Shown here: one piece after another, positions 14,577 to 22,577 of the stretch
Layout: the number at the start of each line of letters is the position of its first letter
Position numbering within the stretch: the first letter of the stretch is position 1
Assembly: GCF_042096055.1 (NCBI RefSeq)
Contig: NZ_JBELMH010000034.1
Span: forward strand, 1-33,470
From: Citreimonas sp042096055
GTDB taxonomy: Bacteria; Pseudomonadota; Alphaproteobacteria; Rhodobacterales; Rhodobacteraceae
DNA: 33,470 nucleotides
Reading direction: 5' to 3'
Made by a program: the position numbers and the translations under genes
The notes under the pieces: model-generated
Database searches by the model: none
What the model saw: only the letters and a program-made list of their open reading frames with translations
Told to the model about the DNA's origin: nothing

Positions 14577-15401
14577 TCAGTAGAGGCGTTCGGCATGCCA
14601 GGCGACGTGGTCGCCGGCGAAGCTGTTCACGAAGAAGTACGAATGGTCGTAGCCGTGCTGCACCCGGAAGGTGCCGGCCTGCCGCCGGCGCGCCATCATC
14701 GCGGCCAGCGCCTGCGGGCGGAGCAGATCGAAGAACTGGTCGTCTCCGCCCTGGTCGACCAGGATGTCGCCCTTCCAGCCCTTGTCATCGAGCAGCATGG
14801 TGGAATCGTGGTCCGCCCAGCCTGCCTCGTCGTCGCCGAGATAGGCGCTGAGCTGCTTGCGCCCCCAGTCGCTTTGCGTCGGGTTGGCGATCGGCGCGAA
14901 GGCCGAGACCGAGTCGAACTGGTCGGGGTTGCGCATCGCCAGCGTCAGCGCGCCGTGTCCGCCCATCGAATGCCCGGTGATGCCGTGGCGCCCGTCGACC
15001 CTGAACTCGCTGGTCACGATGTCGCGCAGCTCGTTCAGGACATAGTCGTACATCCGGTAATGCGGCCGCCAAGGGCTGCGGGTGGCGTTCACGTAGAACC
15101 CCGCGCCCTGCCCCAGGTCGTAGGCGTCGTCGTCGGCGACGCCGTCGCCGCGCGGGCTGGTGTCGGGATAGACAATGGCGATCCCGTGCTCGGCGGCGTG
15201 TTCCTGCAGGCCCGCCTTGGTCATGGCGTTCTCGTGCGTGCAGGTCAGGCCCGACAGGTACCACAGCACCGGCACGGGCCCGTCCTTGGCCTGCGGAGGC
15301 AGGTAGACCGCGAAGGTCATCTCGCATCCGCAGGTATTGGAGTCGTGCTTGTAGACCCCCTGGACCCCGCCGAAGCTGCGATTTTCGGAAACGATCTCCA
15401 T
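14577..15401 (-). CDS. fghA: S-formylglutathione hydrolase
   Basis: A 274-residue cytoplasmic alpha/beta hydrolase that cleaves S-formylglutathione to formate and glutathione, the last step of glutathione-linked formaldehyde oxidation. The nucleophile elbow is G-H-S-M-G-G (S145). The acid is in G-G-D-D-Q-F-F (about D220-D221) and the histidine in Y-D-H-S-Y-F-F (H253). The oxyanion-region block L-S-G-L-T-C-T is typical of the esterase D family. Length and motifs match full-length enzymes. It starts seven bases after the class III dehydrogenase stop and is clearly co-transcribed with it. Confidence 0.96.
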   Translation of the reverse strand: MEIVSENRSFGGVQGVYKHDSNTCGCEMTFAVYLPPQAKDGPVPVLWYLSGLTCTHENAMTKAGLQEHAAEHGIAIVYPDTSPRGDGVADDDAYDLGQGAGFYVNATRSPWRPHYRMYDYVLNELRDIVTSEFRVDGRHGITGHSMGGHGALTLAMRNPDQFDSVSAFAPIANPTQSDWGRKQLSAYLGDDEAGWADHDSTMLLDDKGWKGDILVDQGGDDQFFDLLRPQALAAMMARRRQAGTFRVQHGYDHSYFFVNSFAGDHVAWHAERLY

Positions 15402-15408
15402 CGCGCCC

Positions 15409-16536
15409 TCAGAACTCCACGACGGCGCGGATCGACTTGCCCGCGTGCATCAGCTCGAAACCTTCGTTGATCTGGTCGAGCGTCAGCTTGTGCGTGATCA
15501 TGGGATCGATCTCGATCTTGCCGTCCATATACCAGTCGACGAATTTCGGCACGTCGGTGCGGCCCTTGGCGCCGCCGAACGCGGTGCCCTTCCAGACCCG
15601 GCCGGTGACCAATTGGAACGGGCGGGTGCCGATCTCGGCCCCGGCCGGCGCCACGCCGATGATCACCGAAACGCCCCAGCCGCGATGCGAGCATTCCAGC
15701 GCGTCGCGCATCACCTGCACGTTGCCCGTTGCGTCGAAGGAATAGTCGACGCCGCCGATCTGGTCCTTCTCGGTCTTGGTGATCTTGATGATCTCGGCCT
15801 TCACGTCGTCGACCTTCTTCGGGTTGACGAAATGGGTCATGCCGAACTTGCGCGCCATCTCTTCCTTGTCGTCGTTGAGATCGACGCCGATGATCTTGTC
15901 GGCGCCCGCCATGCGCAGGCCCTGGATCACGTTCAGGCCGATGCCGCCAAGGCCGAAGACCGCGGCGGTCGAGCCGATCTCGACCCCGGCGGTGTTGATC
16001 ACCGCGCCGATGCCGGTGGTGACGCCGCAGCCGATGTAGCAGATCTTGTCGAAGGGCGCGTCGTCGCGGACCTTGGCCAGCGCGATCTCGGGCATCACGG
16101 TGTGGTTCGCGAAGGTCGAGCAGCCCATGTAGTGATGGATCGGCGTCCCATCGAGCATCGAGAACCGCGTCGTGCCGTCGGGCATCAGGCCCTGACCTTG
16201 CGTGTTGCGGATCGCGGTGCAGAGGTTTGTCTTGCCCGACAGGCAGGAATAACACTCGCGGCATTCGGGCGTGTAAAGCGGGATCACGTGGTCGCCGGGC
16301 TTGAGCGTGGTGACGCCTTCACCCACCTCGACCACGACGCCGGCGCCTTCGTGGCCCAGGATCGCGGGGAAGATCCCCTCGGGGTCGGCGCCCGAGCGGG
16401 TGAACTCGTCGGTGTGGCAGATGCCGGTCGCCTTGATTTCGACCAGCACTTCCCCAGCCTTGGGGCCTTCGAGGTTGACGTCCATGATTTCAAGCGGCTT
16501 GCCGGCCTCGAGGGCCACGGCGGCACGTGTGCGCAT
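15409..16536 (-). CDS. frmA: S-(hydroxymethyl)glutathione dehydrogenase (class III alcohol dehydrogenase)
   Basis: A 375-residue cytoplasmic NAD-dependent enzyme that oxidises S-hydroxymethylglutathione to S-formylglutathione. Catalytic zinc ligands are C40, H62 and C170 (I-G-C-G-V-T-T-G). The structural zinc set is C92, C95, C98 and C106. The nucleotide fold carries G-L-G-G-I-G-L-N-V-I. The arrangement and length are those of class III enzymes (adhI/flhA in Rhodobacter and Paracoccus). The ATG at 16536 has AGGAAGGT upstream. It is the first gene of a seven-gene operon running through fghA, a cytochrome, xoxF, xoxG and xoxJ to the CxxxCW gene. Confidence 0.95.
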   Translation of the reverse strand: MRTRAAVALEAGKPLEIMDVNLEGPKAGEVLVEIKATGICHTDEFTRSGADPEGIFPAILGHEGAGVVVEVGEGVTTLKPGDHVIPLYTPECRECYSCLSGKTNLCTAIRNTQGQGLMPDGTTRFSMLDGTPIHHYMGCSTFANHTVMPEIALAKVRDDAPFDKICYIGCGVTTGIGAVINTAGVEIGSTAAVFGLGGIGLNVIQGLRMAGADKIIGVDLNDDKEEMARKFGMTHFVNPKKVDDVKAEIIKITKTEKDQIGGVDYSFDATGNVQVMRDALECSHRGWGVSVIIGVAPAGAEIGTRPFQLVTGRVWKGTAFGGAKGRTDVPKFVDWYMDGKIEIDPMITHKLTLDQINEGFELMHAGKSIRAVVEF

Positions 16537-16589
16537 GTAGTACCTTCCTTCCTGTCACCGGTCCCAGCAGGCCGGCGCGTTTCGGTCAA

Positions 16590-16619
16590 AGTATGGTGGA
16601 CCGGTGTATACCCGGACAA
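16590..16619 (-). promoter_or_regulatory. Putative sigma-70-like promoter for the frmA-xoxF operon
   Basis: On the minus strand TTGTCC (16619-16614) and CATACT (16595-16590) are separated by 18 bases, about 55 bases before the frmA start. The region between the divergent genes is the most AT-rich nearby and also holds a GTATAC palindrome. This is a pattern match only. Confidence 0.35.
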
Positions 16620-16699
16620 TGCAGACTATAGTTTGCAATCGGTGGCGTAGACAGCCGCCGGGGCGTGCGCCATCCTCCCGACCGAGGGAGGGGTTTGCC

Positions 16700-17317
16700 A
16701 TGACGACGCGCGCATTCTTCGCGGCCGCACTGCTGGGCCTGGGGTTTCCGGGCGTCGCGGGGGCCGCCGACTTCTCGGACCCGACATGGCCGTGCATCCA
16801 GCGCAAGGTCGAACGTCTTTCGGTGGGCCTGATGTGGCCCCGGCCGATCCCCGAGGACATGCCGCAGGACCCCGCGCTGCGCGACGCGGTCGAAGGGCTC
16901 GGCGCCAAGCTGGCCGTGCGGCGGATCGAACCCGAGACGTTGAAGCCGGATATCGCCGCCTTCGCCGAGTCGCATGGCGGAGACGCCGATCTGCTGGGCC
17001 ACGTCTTCCAGCAGGTCTTCGACAGTCTGTCGCAGCGACGCGCGCGCATCATCGACGGCATCGCCGAGTTCTCGCTGAGCCAGATCGCGCTGTCGGAACG
17101 GATCGAAGCCGCGCGTCAGGAGATGGACGCCGAGATGGCGAAGGCCGATCCCGACTTCGACAAGGTCGACGCGCTCGAGGAGCAGATCGACTGGGACCAG
17201 ACGATCCACACCGATCGGCAGCAATCCATCACCTACCTGTGCGAGACGCCGACGCTTCTGGAAAAGCGGCTCTACAGCATCGCGCAGCTGCTTCAGGCCG
17301 AGATCGAGGGCTCCTGA
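16700..17317 (+). CDS. Secreted helical protein of unknown function, quinoprotein cluster
   Basis: A 205-residue protein with a signal peptide (about 1-22, ending G-A-A). The mature part begins D-P-T-W-P-C-I-Q-R-K-V and looks mainly helical: the region around residues 95-175 has long amphipathic, charged stretches with little proline, suggesting coiled coil. Two cysteines, one near each end (W-P-C and Y-L-C-E), could pair. I do not recognise a family. The ATG at 16700 has GGGAGGGG about seven bases upstream. It is divergent from frmA and ends one base from the convergent metallohydrolase. Its neighbours suggest a periplasmic role with the SoxYZ-like carrier or the dehydrogenase. Confidence 0.75.
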   Translation: MTTRAFFAAALLGLGFPGVAGAADFSDPTWPCIQRKVERLSVGLMWPRPIPEDMPQDPALRDAVEGLGAKLAVRRIEPETLKPDIAAFAESHGGDADLLGHVFQQVFDSLSQRRARIIDGIAEFSLSQIALSERIEAARQEMDAEMAKADPDFDKVDALEEQIDWDQTIHTDRQQSITYLCETPTLLEKRLYSIAQLLQAEIEGS

Positions 17318-17318
17318 C

Positions 17319-18362
17319 TCATTCCCATTCTAGCTCGGTGAAGGCGACCGTTGCGTTGCGCGGGTTGTGGGCGTCGAAGAGCTGCCAATGCGGTCGTTCG
17401 TCCTCGGCGATTTGCGTCACCGCCTCGCCCAGCCTTTCGCCCGCATCTATGGCGGCGCGCGTGTCGTGGGCCAAGATTTGCAGGTAGCGCGCCAGCGGTT
17501 CCGCGCCGTCGGGCCACGGCAGCGACGGGCCGCCATGCCCGGGCACCACCTGGCGGATGTCTTGTCCCTGAAGGTCCTCCAGAACCCGCTGCCAGCCGCG
17601 CAGGCTGCCGTCCAGCGCGGGCGCGTGATCGTCGAAGACCAGATCGCCCGCGAACAGCGTGCCCGTCTGCACGTCGAACACCGTCAGGTCCGTGCCGGAA
17701 TGCGCGGCCGGCCAGGCGCGCAGGTGCAGCACGCGGTTTCCGAGGTCGATCGCGGTCTCGTCTTCCACCGTAAGCGTGACGCGCGGCACCTGCGTACCCA
17801 GGAACGCCTGTGGGCCGATCTCCCTTGCAAGGCTCTCGCGGTAGTTGGCCTGCCGGTCGGCAAGCGCGCGCGGCAGACGCGCATGCCCGACGATCTCGGC
17901 CCCCGCCTCGGCGAAGACACTCGCGCCGAAGACGTGGTCGGGATGCACATGCGTCAGGATCACGTGGCTGACCTGCAGGTCGGTCCGAAGGCGGATCGCG
18001 CGCCACGTCGCCTCGCCCATCCAGCGGGCCGAGCCGCTGTCGATTACCGCCACGGACGCCTCGCCGATCACGATGGCGAGATTGGACACGTCGCCGCGAT
18101 TAGCCTCGTCCGGCTCTTCGATGTGGCCGCGGTGGACGTGCACGCCCTCGGCCACCTCGACCATCTCAAGCGCGTCTCCCGCCGGCCGGCACCGCGGAAT
18201 TGAAGCCGTTCCCAACCCCGCAAACGCCGCAAGATCAGGCGGTTGCCCCGCCAGCGCCGCCTCGCACTTGGCCTGCGCCACAGCCTCGAACCCCGGCAGC
18301 AGAACCTCGCGGCACTGGCCTTCCGTCGTTGCCAGACACATCAGCACCACCGCCTCGAACAT
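17319..18362 (-). CDS. Quinoprotein relay system zinc metallohydrolase (SoxH-like)
   Basis: A 347-residue metallo-beta-lactamase-fold protein. Metal ligands are T-H-V-H-P-D-H (H138, H140, D142, H143), H221 in H-S-G-T-D-L, D240 in A-G-D-L-V-F-D-D-H, and H276 in P-G-H-G-G. It fits the SoxH-related families annotated with quinoprotein relay systems (TIGR04558/TIGR04559). An extra N-terminal domain of about 60 residues has cysteines at 9, 17, 33 and 58; the first segment is only weakly hydrophobic, so export is plausible but not certain. The ATG at 18362 has GGGAGGAGG just upstream. It is divergent from the SoxYZ-like carrier gene, its likely partner. The substrate is unknown; SoxH relatives are thought to hydrolyse thioester-like adducts. 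Confidence 0.85.
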   Translation of the reverse strand: MFEAVVLMCLATTEGQCREVLLPGFEAVAQAKCEAALAGQPPDLAAFAGLGTASIPRCRPAGDALEMVEVAEGVHVHRGHIEEPDEANRGDVSNLAIVIGEASVAVIDSGSARWMGEATWRAIRLRTDLQVSHVILTHVHPDHVFGASVFAEAGAEIVGHARLPRALADRQANYRESLAREIGPQAFLGTQVPRVTLTVEDETAIDLGNRVLHLRAWPAAHSGTDLTVFDVQTGTLFAGDLVFDDHAPALDGSLRGWQRVLEDLQGQDIRQVVPGHGGPSLPWPDGAEPLARYLQILAHDTRAAIDAGERLGEAVTQIAEDERPHWQLFDAHNPRNATVAFTELEWE

Positions 18363-18485
18363 GCCGCCTCCTCCCGTCCACAGCCTGCCACGGACGGCGG
18401 CGCAGGCCATACAGACTTAATGAGAGGTGTGCGTAAGGCCGCGCGCGTGGCACACTGTGCCCGTCCCCATGCAGGAGGAGGAGGC

Positions 18486-19292
18486 ATGGCCCGCACTCTC
18501 ATGTTCGCAGGGGCGCTTGCCCTGCTGGCGGCGCCGGCGCTTTCCGGCGAGACGGTCGAGAACCCGCTGACGACAAGTGCGACCTGGCAGTCGCTGCAGT
18601 TCGACGTGCTGGGCGACCGGCCGGTATCGGAGGCGCAAAGCCCGCTCGCGCTCGACGCGCCCTACCGCGCGAGCGACGCGGCGACGGTGCCGATCGTGCT
18701 GCGCCAGACCGACCCGTCCGTGCGGATCGAGGCAGCGACGCTGGTGATCGACGAGAACCCTGCTCCCGTCGCGGCAGAGTTGACGTTCTCCGAGTCCATG
18801 GCGCCGGTCGAGTTCGAGCTTCGCGTGCGGGTGAACCGGTATTCCAACGTCCGCGTCATCGCCGAGACGCCCGGGGGGCTGTTCATGTCGGGCCGCTTCG
18901 TCAAGGCATCGGGCGGCTGTTCGGCCCCCGCAACGCGGGCACCCGAGGTGGCGCTGGCGAACCTCGGGCAGATGAAGCTGCGCACGTTCGAGCCGGCGCC
19001 GATTTCGACGCCCCGGCGCGAGGCGCAGATCATGCTGCGCCACCCGAACTATTCCGGGCTGCAACGCGACCAGGTCTCGCAACTGTTCATCCCCGCGCAT
19101 TTCATCGACCATCTCGAGGTGTGGCAGGGCGATGACCGGCTGTTCACGATGGACGGCGGCATCTCGATCTCGGAGAATCCGGTCTTTCGCTTCAGCTACG
19201 ACGACAACGGCGCGCCGGCGCTGACGGTCCGGGCGACGGACACCGAGGGCAACCGGTTCGAGCAATCGCTGCCAAAGGACGCGCAGGGCTAG
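18486..19292 (+). CDS. Quinoprotein dehydrogenase-associated SoxYZ-like carrier
   Basis: A 268-residue periplasmic protein with a signal peptide ending A-L-S-G. It fuses a SoxY-like half (about 25-150) to a SoxZ-like half (about 165-268). The only cysteine, C145, lies in A-S-G-G-C-S-A-P, equivalent to the swinging-arm cysteine of SoxY, which carries sulfur intermediates in thiosulfate oxidation. This is the TIGR04557 family, which occurs with quinoprotein dehydrogenases and not with sulfur oxidation genes. What the cysteine carries here is unknown. The ATG at 18486 follows a long AGGAGGAGGAGG. Its stop codon shares a CTAG with that of the convergent gene at 19289. No other Sox gene is visible. 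Confidence 0.87.
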   Translation: MARTLMFAGALALLAAPALSGETVENPLTTSATWQSLQFDVLGDRPVSEAQSPLALDAPYRASDAATVPIVLRQTDPSVRIEAATLVIDENPAPVAAELTFSESMAPVEFELRVRVNRYSNVRVIAETPGGLFMSGRFVKASGGCSAPATRAPEVALANLGQMKLRTFEPAPISTPRREAQIMLRHPNYSGLQRDQVSQLFIPAHFIDHLEVWQGDDRLFTMDGGISISENPVFRFSYDDNGAPALTVRATDTEGNRFEQSLPKDAQG

Positions 19293-19639
19293 AAGCAGAC
19301 CAGTTCGGCCTCGGCCTGCGCCCGGCGCAGGTCGGTGACAAAATTTTGCGCGGCCACGGCGCTGTTGAACACCGCCATCCGTTCGCCGCCCACGCGGCGC
19401 ATCGCCAGTACGGTCTCGGCCTGCAGGTATTTCTCGTAAGGCAGGATCGACGCGATCTCGTCGATCGAGCACGAACACTGTTCCAGCACCTGCCGGCTGT
19501 TGCCGTTGGTGGCCATGCAGGCAAAGACGTAGTCCGCCCGCGCCGCGGTGGGATAGTCGTTGTAGCGCTGCGCCGCGTCCTGCGCTGGCGCAGCGCAGGG
19601 CAGCGCCAGCAGGACCGCAGCCGCCGCCAGCCGGGTCAT
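19289..19639 (-). CDS. Small secreted cysteine-containing protein, quinoprotein cluster
   Basis: A 116-residue protein with a signal peptide ending A-P-A-Q (about 20 residues). The mature part has Y-V-F-A-C-M-A-T-N-G and E-Q-C-S-C-S-I-D-E-I-A-S-I-L-P-Y, and ends V-C-F. I recall the same blocks from small proteins in other methylotroph and PQQ clusters, but no function. The cysteines could hold a disulfide. The ATG at 19639 overlaps the stop of the upstream gene (ATGA), so it is coupled to the 222-residue protein. Its stop overlaps that of the SoxYZ-like gene on the other strand. Confidence 0.75.
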   Translation of the reverse strand: MTRLAAAAVLLALPCAAPAQDAAQRYNDYPTAARADYVFACMATNGNSRQVLEQCSCSIDEIASILPYEKYLQAETVLAMRRVGGERMAVFNSAVAAQNFVTDLRRAQAEAELVCF

Positions 19640-20304
19640 TGCGTCTCGTCCTCCAGTGCGTCGAAGGTGATGGCCGAGCGATAGACCGGCGCGTCATCGC
19701 CCGGCGCCTCGGCCACGAGGCTGAGATACCAGCCCGGCACCTCGTCGGACATGGTCACCGTCAGCGCGAGATCGCCGAAGCCCATCATCCGGTCGGCGTT
19801 CGGATCGCCGCGGAACGGGTGCAGCGTGATCGTTCGGGTCTCGACCGTCTCGCCGTCCACGCTCGCCTCGCCCTCGACCACCTCGGAGGGCTGGACCAAT
19901 GCCTCTTTCACGCGGTTGCGGATGTAGAACGGGCTGCCGCCGGCGGCCTCGGCCATGTCGCGCACCACGGTCTCGTAGAAGTACATGATCATCGGGTTGC
20001 CGACGCTGGCGGGAAAGCTGCCGAGGTTGCGGTACTTCTCGCCTTGCCGGAACTCGATATCCGCCATGCGCGCCTCGTCCTTGCGGATGTCCAGCGCGAT
20101 CGTGCCGGTGTCGCGTTCGGCCGCGTCGGGTTTGACGCTGTTGTCGACCTCGCGGCTATAGACCAGCGAGCGGTCGAGCGGGATCGCGTCCAGCGTGCCT
20201 TCGCGGAACAACAGATCATAGGTCTCGGTGCCGCTCGCCGCCGTGGCGGACGCCGGAGCCGCCAAGCCCAGCGCGATGACCCCGGCCGTCAGGATGTGTT
20301 TCAT
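19636..20304 (-). CDS. Secreted protein of unknown function, quinoprotein cluster
   Basis: A 222-residue protein with a signal peptide (about 1-22, ending S-A-T-A). No cysteine in the mature part and no metal motif are visible. The pattern of alternating strands (for example T-G-T-I-A-L-D-I-R, A-R-M-A-D-I-E-F and T-R-T-I-T-L-H-P-F) suggests a beta-rich periplasmic domain. I do not recognise a family. GGGAGGAA lies upstream of the ATG at 20304. It overlaps the end of the hybrid kinase gene by four bases (ATGA), so regulator and secreted proteins form one minus-strand operon from the LuxR gene downward. Confidence 0.74.
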   Translation of the reverse strand: MKHILTAGVIALGLAAPASATAASGTETYDLLFREGTLDAIPLDRSLVYSREVDNSVKPDAAERDTGTIALDIRKDEARMADIEFRQGEKYRNLGSFPASVGNPMIMYFYETVVRDMAEAAGGSPFYIRNRVKEALVQPSEVVEGEASVDGETVETRTITLHPFRGDPNADRMMGFGDLALTVTMSDEVPGWYLSLVAEAPGDDAPVYRSAITFDALEDETQ

Positions 20305-22577
20305 GAATGGTTCCTCCCGGGATCGAGACTAGGCACCTGCCTTGCGGTGTCACCGCCGACTTTCGGCGCAGTCACGCTGCTGCCGCTCAGCTTCCATTCG
20401 ATCAGGGGCCGCAGGCGTGACACGCGCACCGGCTTGGCCATGACCGAGAAATCCTCTTCGCGCCCCGCATTGCGCAGGCTTTCGCGTCGATCGGCCGTGA
20501 TCATGATCGCCGGCACGTGCACCCCGGTTTCGCTGCGGATGCCGCGGATCGTGTCGAGCCCGGTATCCGCGTCGCCAAGCTGGTAGTCGACCAGCAGGAT
20601 GTCGGGCGGCATGCCGATCTCGCGCACGTGGCGCAGAGCGGCGTCGGTCGAGCGCGCCGCCAGCACCGATGCCCCCCAGGCCTGCAGCGTCTGCGTCGTC
20701 GCGAACAGCACGGTCTCGTCGTTCTCGACCACCATCGCGATGCAGTCGTGCAGCGTGTCGCCGGCAAGCGCGGGCGGCGGCGTGTCTTCCGCCACCTGCG
20801 TGGCGCGGCCGACGACCTCGAACTCGATGCAGAAGACCGAGCCGACGCCGATCTCGGACGACATCCACAGCCGGTGGCCGAGATGGCGGCAGGTGCGCTC
20901 GACGATCGACAGGCCCAGCCCCACGCCCGAACCCGCCTCGGCGTTACCGGCCCGGGCGAATTCGTCGAAGATGCGGGTCTGGTCCTCCTTGCCGATGCCG
21001 ATACCGGTGTCCCAGACCTGCAAAACTACCCTGTCACCGCGCCGCCGGCAGCCCAGCAGCACGCGCCCGCCCGGGCGCGAATATTGCAGCGCGTTGACGA
21101 CGAGGTTCTGGACCGAGCGCAGCAGGTAGACCGGGTCGGACCGCACCTCGGCCAGGCAAGGGACCATGCGCAGCTCGACGCCCTTTTCCTGCGCCAGCGG
21201 CATCTGGTCCTCGAACACGGTCTGCATGACGTTGCCCAGGCACAGCACCGACGGGTTCACCGCGTCCTGATCGGCGCCGTCCAGCCGCGAAATGTCCAGA
21301 AGCGCCCGCAACAGCTGCTCCATGGACGAGAACGCACCCTTGAGCCGCTCGATCATCGGCGCAAGCTCGGTACCGGTTGCGTTCTGGCGCAGCGTGGCGA
21401 TCAGCAGCTTGGCGGCGTTGATCGGCTGCAGCAAATCGTGGCTGGCCGCCGCCAGGAAGCGGGTCTTGGACGACACCGCAGCCTCGGCGCGCTCCTTGGC
21501 CAGGCGCAGCTCCTCCTCGACGCGGGCCTTGGCCTCGTATTGCTGGGTCAGGCTTTCGTTCGCGGTGGTCAGTTCCAGCGTGCGCTCGCGCACCCGGTTC
21601 TCGAGCGTCTCGGTCGCGCGGTTCTCGAGCGTGACGTCCTTCAGCTCGACCAGAAAGCCCCCGTCGGGCAGCATGTTGGCCTGCAGGTCGAACACCTGCC
21701 CGGCATGGTTGCGCACCTTGCGGCGCATGTGCCCGTCGCGCATCAGCTCGTCGCGCCAGAAATTGACGTCGAGCAACGCGCGTTCGCTGACGTGGACCCG
21801 GCTGGACAGCAGCCTCAGCAGCTGCTCCAGCGTCATCCGGCGCTGCAGCGCGGTGTAGGGCAGCCCGGTCAGGTGGCGGAACTGCTTGTTGTGGATCACC
21901 AGTTCGCCGGCGGCCGAGAAGCTGCACATGCCCGAGGTCATGTTCTCGAACATCGCCTGCAGGTAGTCGGCCTGCCGGTCGATCAGGTCCTCGCGCTCGG
22001 TCCGGTTGCGCCGCACGATGGCGGTGATCTCGGTCAGAAGGATCACCATGTTGTCGTGCGAGGTGCGCTGCATCGAAAGCTGGTACCAGCGGTCGTCGGT
22101 CAGTTCGAGCACGACCGACAGCGCCGGCGCGCCGTTGCGGACCGGCTCGATCGGCCGGTCCGACGAACGCAAGTGGCGACTGCGCTGGATCAGCGCGGCG
22201 TAGTCGGTCAGCGCGAGGCCAGGCACCACGCGGTCCGAAATGTCGGGCAGCAGGTTCAGGAACAGGTCGTTGCACACGTCCAGCCGTTCGTCGGTGAACA
22301 GCGCAAAGCCCTCGCCCATCGCCGATAGCGCCTCGTCGAGGTTCTTGCGCGTGCGTTCGCGCTCGATGCGCACGCTTTCCAGCTCGGTCGTGGCGCGAGC
22401 CAGGTCACGGTCGCGCGCGGCGACCTGTGACTGCAGCTCGATCGCGGACTGAAAGGCGCTGTAGGCGGTCTGGCTGACGTCGTTCTCGCGCGTGGCCCGG
22501 CGCACCAGCGCCTCGATGATCCGGGCCTGCCGCGCAAGCTGAACCTCGGCGGGTTCCTCGGGATCGACCAGGTTCAA
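20301..22577 (-). CDS. Hybrid histidine kinase with PAS domains and receiver (NahK/ErcS'/FlhS-like)
   Basis: A 758-residue cytoplasmic sensor without membrane segments. Residues 1-75 are coiled coil, two PAS-like domains lie at about 80-195 and 205-315, then another coiled coil. HisKA has A-S-H-D-L-L-Q-P-I-N-A-A-K-L (phospho-His H380). HATPase has D-T-G-I-G-I-G and G-V-G-L-G-L-S, and the receiver has D664 and K715. The S-H-D-L-L-Q-P form is typical of the NahK/ErcS' group, some of which regulate quinoprotein alcohol oxidation; FlhS of Paracoccus is comparable. The likely start is TTG at 22577, overlapping the FIST stop (TTGA). No ATG occurs for the next 85 residues or so, and the predicted coiled coil needs this start. 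Confidence 0.87.
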   Translation of the reverse strand: MNLVDPEEPAEVQLARQARIIEALVRRATRENDVSQTAYSAFQSAIELQSQVAARDRDLARATTELESVRIERERTRKNLDEALSAMGEGFALFTDERLDVCNDLFLNLLPDISDRVVPGLALTDYAALIQRSRHLRSSDRPIEPVRNGAPALSVVLELTDDRWYQLSMQRTSHDNMVILLTEITAIVRRNRTEREDLIDRQADYLQAMFENMTSGMCSFSAAGELVIHNKQFRHLTGLPYTALQRRMTLEQLLRLLSSRVHVSERALLDVNFWRDELMRDGHMRRKVRNHAGQVFDLQANMLPDGGFLVELKDVTLENRATETLENRVRERTLELTTANESLTQQYEAKARVEEELRLAKERAEAAVSSKTRFLAAASHDLLQPINAAKLLIATLRQNATGTELAPMIERLKGAFSSMEQLLRALLDISRLDGADQDAVNPSVLCLGNVMQTVFEDQMPLAQEKGVELRMVPCLAEVRSDPVYLLRSVQNLVVNALQYSRPGGRVLLGCRRRGDRVVLQVWDTGIGIGKEDQTRIFDEFARAGNAEAGSGVGLGLSIVERTCRHLGHRLWMSSEIGVGSVFCIEFEVVGRATQVAEDTPPPALAGDTLHDCIAMVVENDETVLFATTQTLQAWGASVLAARSTDAALRHVREIGMPPDILLVDYQLGDADTGLDTIRGIRSETGVHVPAIMITADRRESLRNAGREEDFSVMAKPVRVSRLRPLIEWKLSGSSVTAPKVGGDTARQVPSLDPGRNHS

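Noticed and set aside
18486..19292. Part of a thiosulfate-oxidising Sox system
   Set aside because: Only a fused SoxYZ-like protein and a SoxH-like hydrolase are present, with no SoxA, X, B, C or D; the neighbours are all quinoprotein genes.
20517..22328. A 600-codon plus-strand open frame opposite the hybrid kinase
   Set aside because: Antisense shadow of HisKA, HATPase and receiver coding sequence; no start-site support or family motif.
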